From positions 1 through 13,169 of the forward strand of contig JAKANJ010000012.1 in NCBI GenBank assembly GCA_021823825.1: a stretch of DNA of 13,169 bases, given 5' to 3'. A program made the position numbers and the translations under genes. This document shows, one piece after another, positions 11,256 through 13,169 of this stretch (positions within the stretch are counted from its first letter, which is position 1; each line of letters begins with the position of its first letter). The notes beneath the pieces are model-generated. The model was not told where the DNA came from and ran no database searches. It worked only from the letters and a program-made list of their open reading frames with translations. The stretch is from a bacterium. GTDB taxonomy: Bacteria; Patescibacteriota; Minisyncoccia; Phycocordibacterales; UBA1550.

Positions 11256-12446
11256 TTAAGATCTATTTTTCCAAGCTGTAATAATGGACTTCAATCTTCT
11301 CAAGAGATCATCATAAGTAAGAATATCAATTACATTTTTGTATTTTCTCTTTACTACTTCAAAATCCTGCTTTTGATCAAGAGAAAGAAGATTATCTCTT
11401 CCCATTATAATCATCCCACCAGGATTGGTAATCTTTATCTTGAAATCAGCAGGAAGCTGCCTCTGATACTTTGTAGTTAGTCTATTCTCGCCAGTTTGCC
11501 CAGATTTATTAAGATGAAATATATACTTTTCAATCTGCATCACTGTTCCAGACAGTTCTCTCAACGGTATGTAGTTATCACGATACCGTCCCTTAGTAAT
11601 AATCTTTTCGTTTAGTGGGCGTTTTATTTCAATGATGTCTGCATTTCCGTTAGCATCAATAAGTAGGAGATCGATCCGTTTGTCCTTGTTTTGGTAGTGA
11701 TCTCTAATGGGAGCCTCTTCAAATGCATAAATATATTTAGGGTACAAAATTAGAATTATCTGAAGTATTTCTTTCTGCCATTGTTTCTCGTTGTACTTAT
11801 TTTGGTTTGCGAGCATTAGTTTGAGTTTTTCGAGAATTGTTTGGTATTTAGCTACTTCTCCCTCTTTAAAAATCTCGGGCAGATTTTCCCCCTTGATACT
11901 TTGTTTTTTGTTCATGTATCGTTGATACTTCTCCCCAACATTCGAAGTGGAATCAAAATAATTACTTAATACAGATGCTAGGCGAGCATCTACATACTTA
12001 GTAATCTCGTAAGCACTTGGAAAATCCTTCAGTAATTGTTGAAATTCTTCTGTAGGCATGGATTCTGGTCTGGTTCCTCCAATAAAGATATCCTCAGTTA
12101 CAATTCTGTTAATTTTCTGAAATATGGAAGCACTATGCACCCCAACAAAGAACCGTTCCGAAACTTTAATATCTTTTTGGATATATACGTCTTGAGTAAT
12201 TCCTAGTTTTCTACCTTCAATTTTTAAATATTCATCATCAGTTAAAATACCTAGAACAAACTCTAATCCAGCGCCATCGTCTGTGTCATCGACTTGGATT
12301 TGCTCGTACAAATCTTCTTTTAGGAATGTAAACGATCCCTTTTTAAGTGAGACATCCTCTCCATTTCGCAACCTATTATGAGCCCATGGATTATCCGTAG
12401 AATATTTCAATATAAGAAGGTTGTCTTTTATAAATATAGATATCAT
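11256..12446 (-). CDS. sduA: Shedu anti-phage defence nuclease SduA (DUF4263)
   Basis: The 396-residue protein has the layout of Shedu proteins: a variable N-terminal part (about 1-190) and a C-terminal DUF4263 nuclease domain (about 195-350). The PD-(D/E)XK-type core is visible: E220 with KQWQKEILQIILILYPKYIY, then KRIDLLLID with D259, then ADIIEIKRP with E273 and K275. Further on are LRELSGTVMQIEKYIFHLNK (295-314, with Q304) and GGMIIMGR (343-350). The order E ... D ... E-x-K followed by a Q-containing helix is the DUF4263 signature. Shedu is an established single-gene anti-phage system. The variable N-terminal part is not recognised. It is AT-rich and monocistronic or leads a minus-strand run with DUF4238 and DUF3800. 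ATG 12446 is 15 nt after a predicted transcription start. Confidence 0.88.
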   Translation of the reverse strand: MISIFIKDNLLILKYSTDNPWAHNRLRNGEDVSLKKGSFTFLKEDLYEQIQVDDTDDGAGLEFVLGILTDDEYLKIEGRKLGITQDVYIQKDIKVSERFFVGVHSASIFQKINRIVTEDIFIGGTRPESMPTEEFQQLLKDFPSAYEITKYVDARLASVLSNYFDSTSNVGEKYQRYMNKKQSIKGENLPEIFKEGEVAKYQTILEKLKLMLANQNKYNEKQWQKEILQIILILYPKYIYAFEEAPIRDHYQNKDKRIDLLLIDANGNADIIEIKRPLNEKIITKGRYRDNYIPLRELSGTVMQIEKYIFHLNKSGQTGENRLTTKYQRQLPADFKIKITNPGGMIIMGRDNLLSLDQKQDFEVVKRKYKNVIDILTYDDLLRRLKSIITAWKNRS

Positions 12447-12468
12447 TTTGGGTTTAAAGAATATCCTT

Positions 12469-12474
12469 ATTATA
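12469..12474 (-). promoter_or_regulatory. -10 element of the Shedu gene
   Basis: A consensus TATAAT on the minus strand places a start near 12462, 15 nt before the ATG. No good -35 is seen at 16-18 bp, so this is tentative. Confidence 0.35.
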
Positions 12475-12498
12475 ATACTTTTCAGTAAAACAAGCCCA

Positions 12499-12546
12499 TT
12501 TTAGCGATTAAAATCTCAATATGATTTAGATTTCCTGTCGCTAAAA
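12499..12546. repeat. Inverted repeat upstream of the Shedu gene
   Basis: TTTTAGCGA (12499-12507) and TCGCTAAAA (12538-12546) are exact 9-bp inverted arms 30 bp apart, just upstream of the Shedu -10 box. A regulator site is possible. The 12447-12866 stretch has no protein gene; it also holds the two promoter-like repeats and the terminator listed below. Confidence 0.4.
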
Positions 12547-12582
12547 ACTTTTTAATTTATATACTCCTCGTGTTAGCACAAA

Positions 12583-12618
12583 TTGATGTGGTCATGAGTC
12601 ACCAAGTATAATGCTTCG
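12583..12618 (+). promoter_or_regulatory. Promoter-like direct repeat, copy 1
   Basis: TTGATG (12583-12588), an 18-bp spacer and a consensus TATAAT (12607-12612). The 32-nt block 12587-12618 matches 12712-12743 at 28 positions. A palindrome CCCTGCAGGG follows downstream. No open frame is evident between this and copy 2, so any transcript would be untranslated or very short. Confidence 0.45.
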
Positions 12619-12708
12619 GCTCCACCCTGCAGGGAACCACGATTGCACTTTTGATCACACATAATTTTTACGGTGGGGTCATGTGTTGATGAGCAAGCTC
12701 GGCTAATC

Positions 12709-12743
12709 TTGTGTGGTCACAAGTCACTAAGTATATTGCTTCG
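12709..12743 (+). promoter_or_regulatory. Promoter-like direct repeat, copy 2
   Basis: TTGTGT (12709-12714), a 17-bp spacer and TATATT (12732-12737). The predicted start is about 12744. About 115 nt later is the terminator at 12830. The intervening sequence contains GC-rich short inverted repeats such as GCGAG-AG-CTCGC, so a structured non-coding transcript is possible. Confidence 0.45.
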
Positions 12744-12829
12744 CGAGAGCTCGCAATCTACGTAAGTGCTCGCGACCCCAGCTCGCGGTTTCGTCTGGTG
12801 CCGAAACATCGCTCCGCTTTCACAAAAGC

Positions 12830-12857
12830 AGAAAACCTGCCGCAGGGCAGGTTTTCT
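12830..12857. terminator. Bidirectional intrinsic terminator
   Basis: AGAAAACCTGCC and GGCAGGTTTTCT are exact 12-bp arms with a 4-nt loop. It lies 9 bp beyond the 3' end of tRNA-Glu on the minus strand, so it ends the tRNA transcript, and it would also stop rightward transcription from the repeat promoters. Confidence 0.88.
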
Positions 12858-12866
12858 GTCATTTTG

Positions 12867-12938
12867 TGACCCCACAGGGAATCGAACCCTGATTCTGAGC
12901 TTGAAAAGCTCATGTCCTAACCGTTAGACGATAGGGCC
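12867..12938 (-). tRNA. tRNA-Glu (anticodon TTC)
   Basis: A 72-nt cloverleaf on the minus strand. The acceptor GGCCCTA pairs with TGGGGTC (two G-U pairs), with discriminator A. The anticodon arm is TGAGC-TTTTCAA-GCTCA with TTC at positions 34-36, and the T arm is CAGGG-TTCGATT-CCCTG. The next bases are CAA, so the 3' CCA is not encoded and must be added by the CCA-adding enzyme. A terminator follows within 10 bp. Reads GAA and GAG. Confidence 0.95.
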
Positions 12939-12999
12939 ATTATTTAACTGCACCCAATACCACAAAACTTCTCTAAATTCCCTAAACCGTACCACGACA

Positions 13000-13020
13000 A
13001 ACCCGTGAGACGATAGGGCC
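13000..13020 (-). pseudogene. Relic of a tRNA-Glu 5' end
   Basis: On the minus strand this reads GGCCCTATCGTCT followed by CACGGGTT, nearly identical to the first ~20 nt of the intact tRNA-Glu (GGCCCTATCGTCT then AACGGTT). The distance between the two 5' ends is 82 bp, about one tRNA plus spacer. The rest of the unit does not fold as a tRNA by eye. It is either a decayed tandem copy or an integration footprint. Confidence 0.6.
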
Positions 13021-13045
13021 TTTTGTCTGATTTAAATACTGGAGC

Positions 13046-13073
13046 AGTATACCAATTTTTGTCAAAAATGCAA
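13046..13073 (-). promoter_or_regulatory. Leftward promoter for tRNA-Glu
   Basis: On the minus strand TTGCAT (13073-13068), a 16-bp spacer and TATACT (13051-13046) with an extended-10 TG. The predicted start is near 13039, 18 nt before the tRNA relic and about 100 nt before the intact tRNA. Confidence 0.5.
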
Positions 13074-13087
13074 AAAAGTGCTATATT
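13059..13087 (+). promoter_or_regulatory. Rightward promoter for tRNA-Ser
   Basis: TTGTCA (13059-13064), a 17-bp spacer and TATATT (13082-13087) with an extended-10 TG (13079-13080). The predicted start is about 13094, 32 nt before the tRNA. It is interleaved with the divergent tRNA-Glu promoter, whose -35 lies within this spacer. Confidence 0.65.
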
Positions 13088-13125
13088 GCCGAAGGTTTTC
13101 CGTTCATAGTTTGCACCGCGTAAAT

Positions 13126-13169
13126 GGAGATGTGGCTGAGCGGTTGAAGGCAACGGTTTCGAAAACCGT
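13126..13169 (+). tRNA. tRNA-Ser (anticodon CGA), 5' part only
   Basis: The tRNA-Ser opening GGAGATGTGGCTGAGCGG is followed by TTGAAGGC and an anticodon arm ACGGT-TTCGAAA-ACCGT, with CGA at positions 34-36, decoding UCG. The long variable arm, T arm and 3' end lie beyond the window. Confidence 0.85.

Noticed and set aside
12673..12680. TGGGGTCA matching the tRNA-Glu 3' end, possible att site.
   Set aside because: Only 8 nt and in the opposite orientation to the tRNA, so it cannot be a normal attachment duplicate.
12944..13153. 69-codon minus-strand open frame between the tRNAs.
   Set aside because: It covers the tRNA relic, both promoters and part of tRNA-Ser; no protein character.
1..13169. 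CRISPR array.
   Set aside because: No set of regularly spaced direct repeats; the only repeats are paired palindromes and one duplicated block.

Overview
The window looks like chromosome from a Candidate Phyla Radiation (Patescibacteria) bacterium, most likely a Parcubacteria-type lineage. I infer this from the run hisS end, rpsU, ybeY, ftsA, ftsZ, from the CPR-style S21 sequence, from compact genes of moderate G+C, and from the near absence of Shine-Dalgarno sites. The standard genetic code fits every gene. The 17 protein genes I accept end in TAA (13) or TAG (4), never TGA.

Region 1 (1-4932) is housekeeping. It holds the 3' end of hisS, then rpsU-ybeY-ftsA, then a lone small Cys-rich protein gene with its own promoter, strong ribosome binding site and terminator. 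After that come ftsZ and a thioredoxin-reductase/AhpF-type flavoprotein, closed by a perfect 42-bp palindromic terminator.

Region 2 (4933-8250) is the most interesting metabolic locus. A tiny two-helix cytochrome-b-like membrane protein overlaps a ferredoxin-reductase-type FAD/NAD(P) protein. These are followed by a two-TM protein of unknown function, a membrane-anchored FMN-binding-domain protein with an SGAT flavinylation motif, and the flavin transferase ApbE. Together they suggest a miniature chain that carries electrons from NAD(P)H through FAD and heme to covalently bound FMN outside the membrane, in a group generally thought to lack respiratory chains. A 54-residue orphan with its own promoter, ribosome binding site and terminator closes the region.

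Region 3 (8280-12550) is AT-richer and accessory. It has an unknown 124-aa gene on the plus strand, then DUF3800, DUF4238 and Shedu (SduA, DUF4263 nuclease) genes on the minus strand. Between them lie decayed coding fragments, two related palindromic repeats and a candidate small RNA of about 60 nt. I read this as a defence-type island; only Shedu has an established anti-phage role.

Region 4 (12550-13169) has no protein gene. It contains two near-identical promoter-like repeats, a bidirectional terminator, tRNA-Glu(TTC) on the minus strand, a relic of a second tRNA-Glu 5' end, interleaved divergent promoters, and the first 44 nt of tRNA-Ser(CGA).

A theme across the window is that several genes have a well-formed promoter whose predicted transcription start lies only 1-5 nt before the ATG, which suggests leaderless or near-leaderless mRNAs. 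Two small orphan genes instead have leaders with a strong AAGGAGG site and a GTG start.
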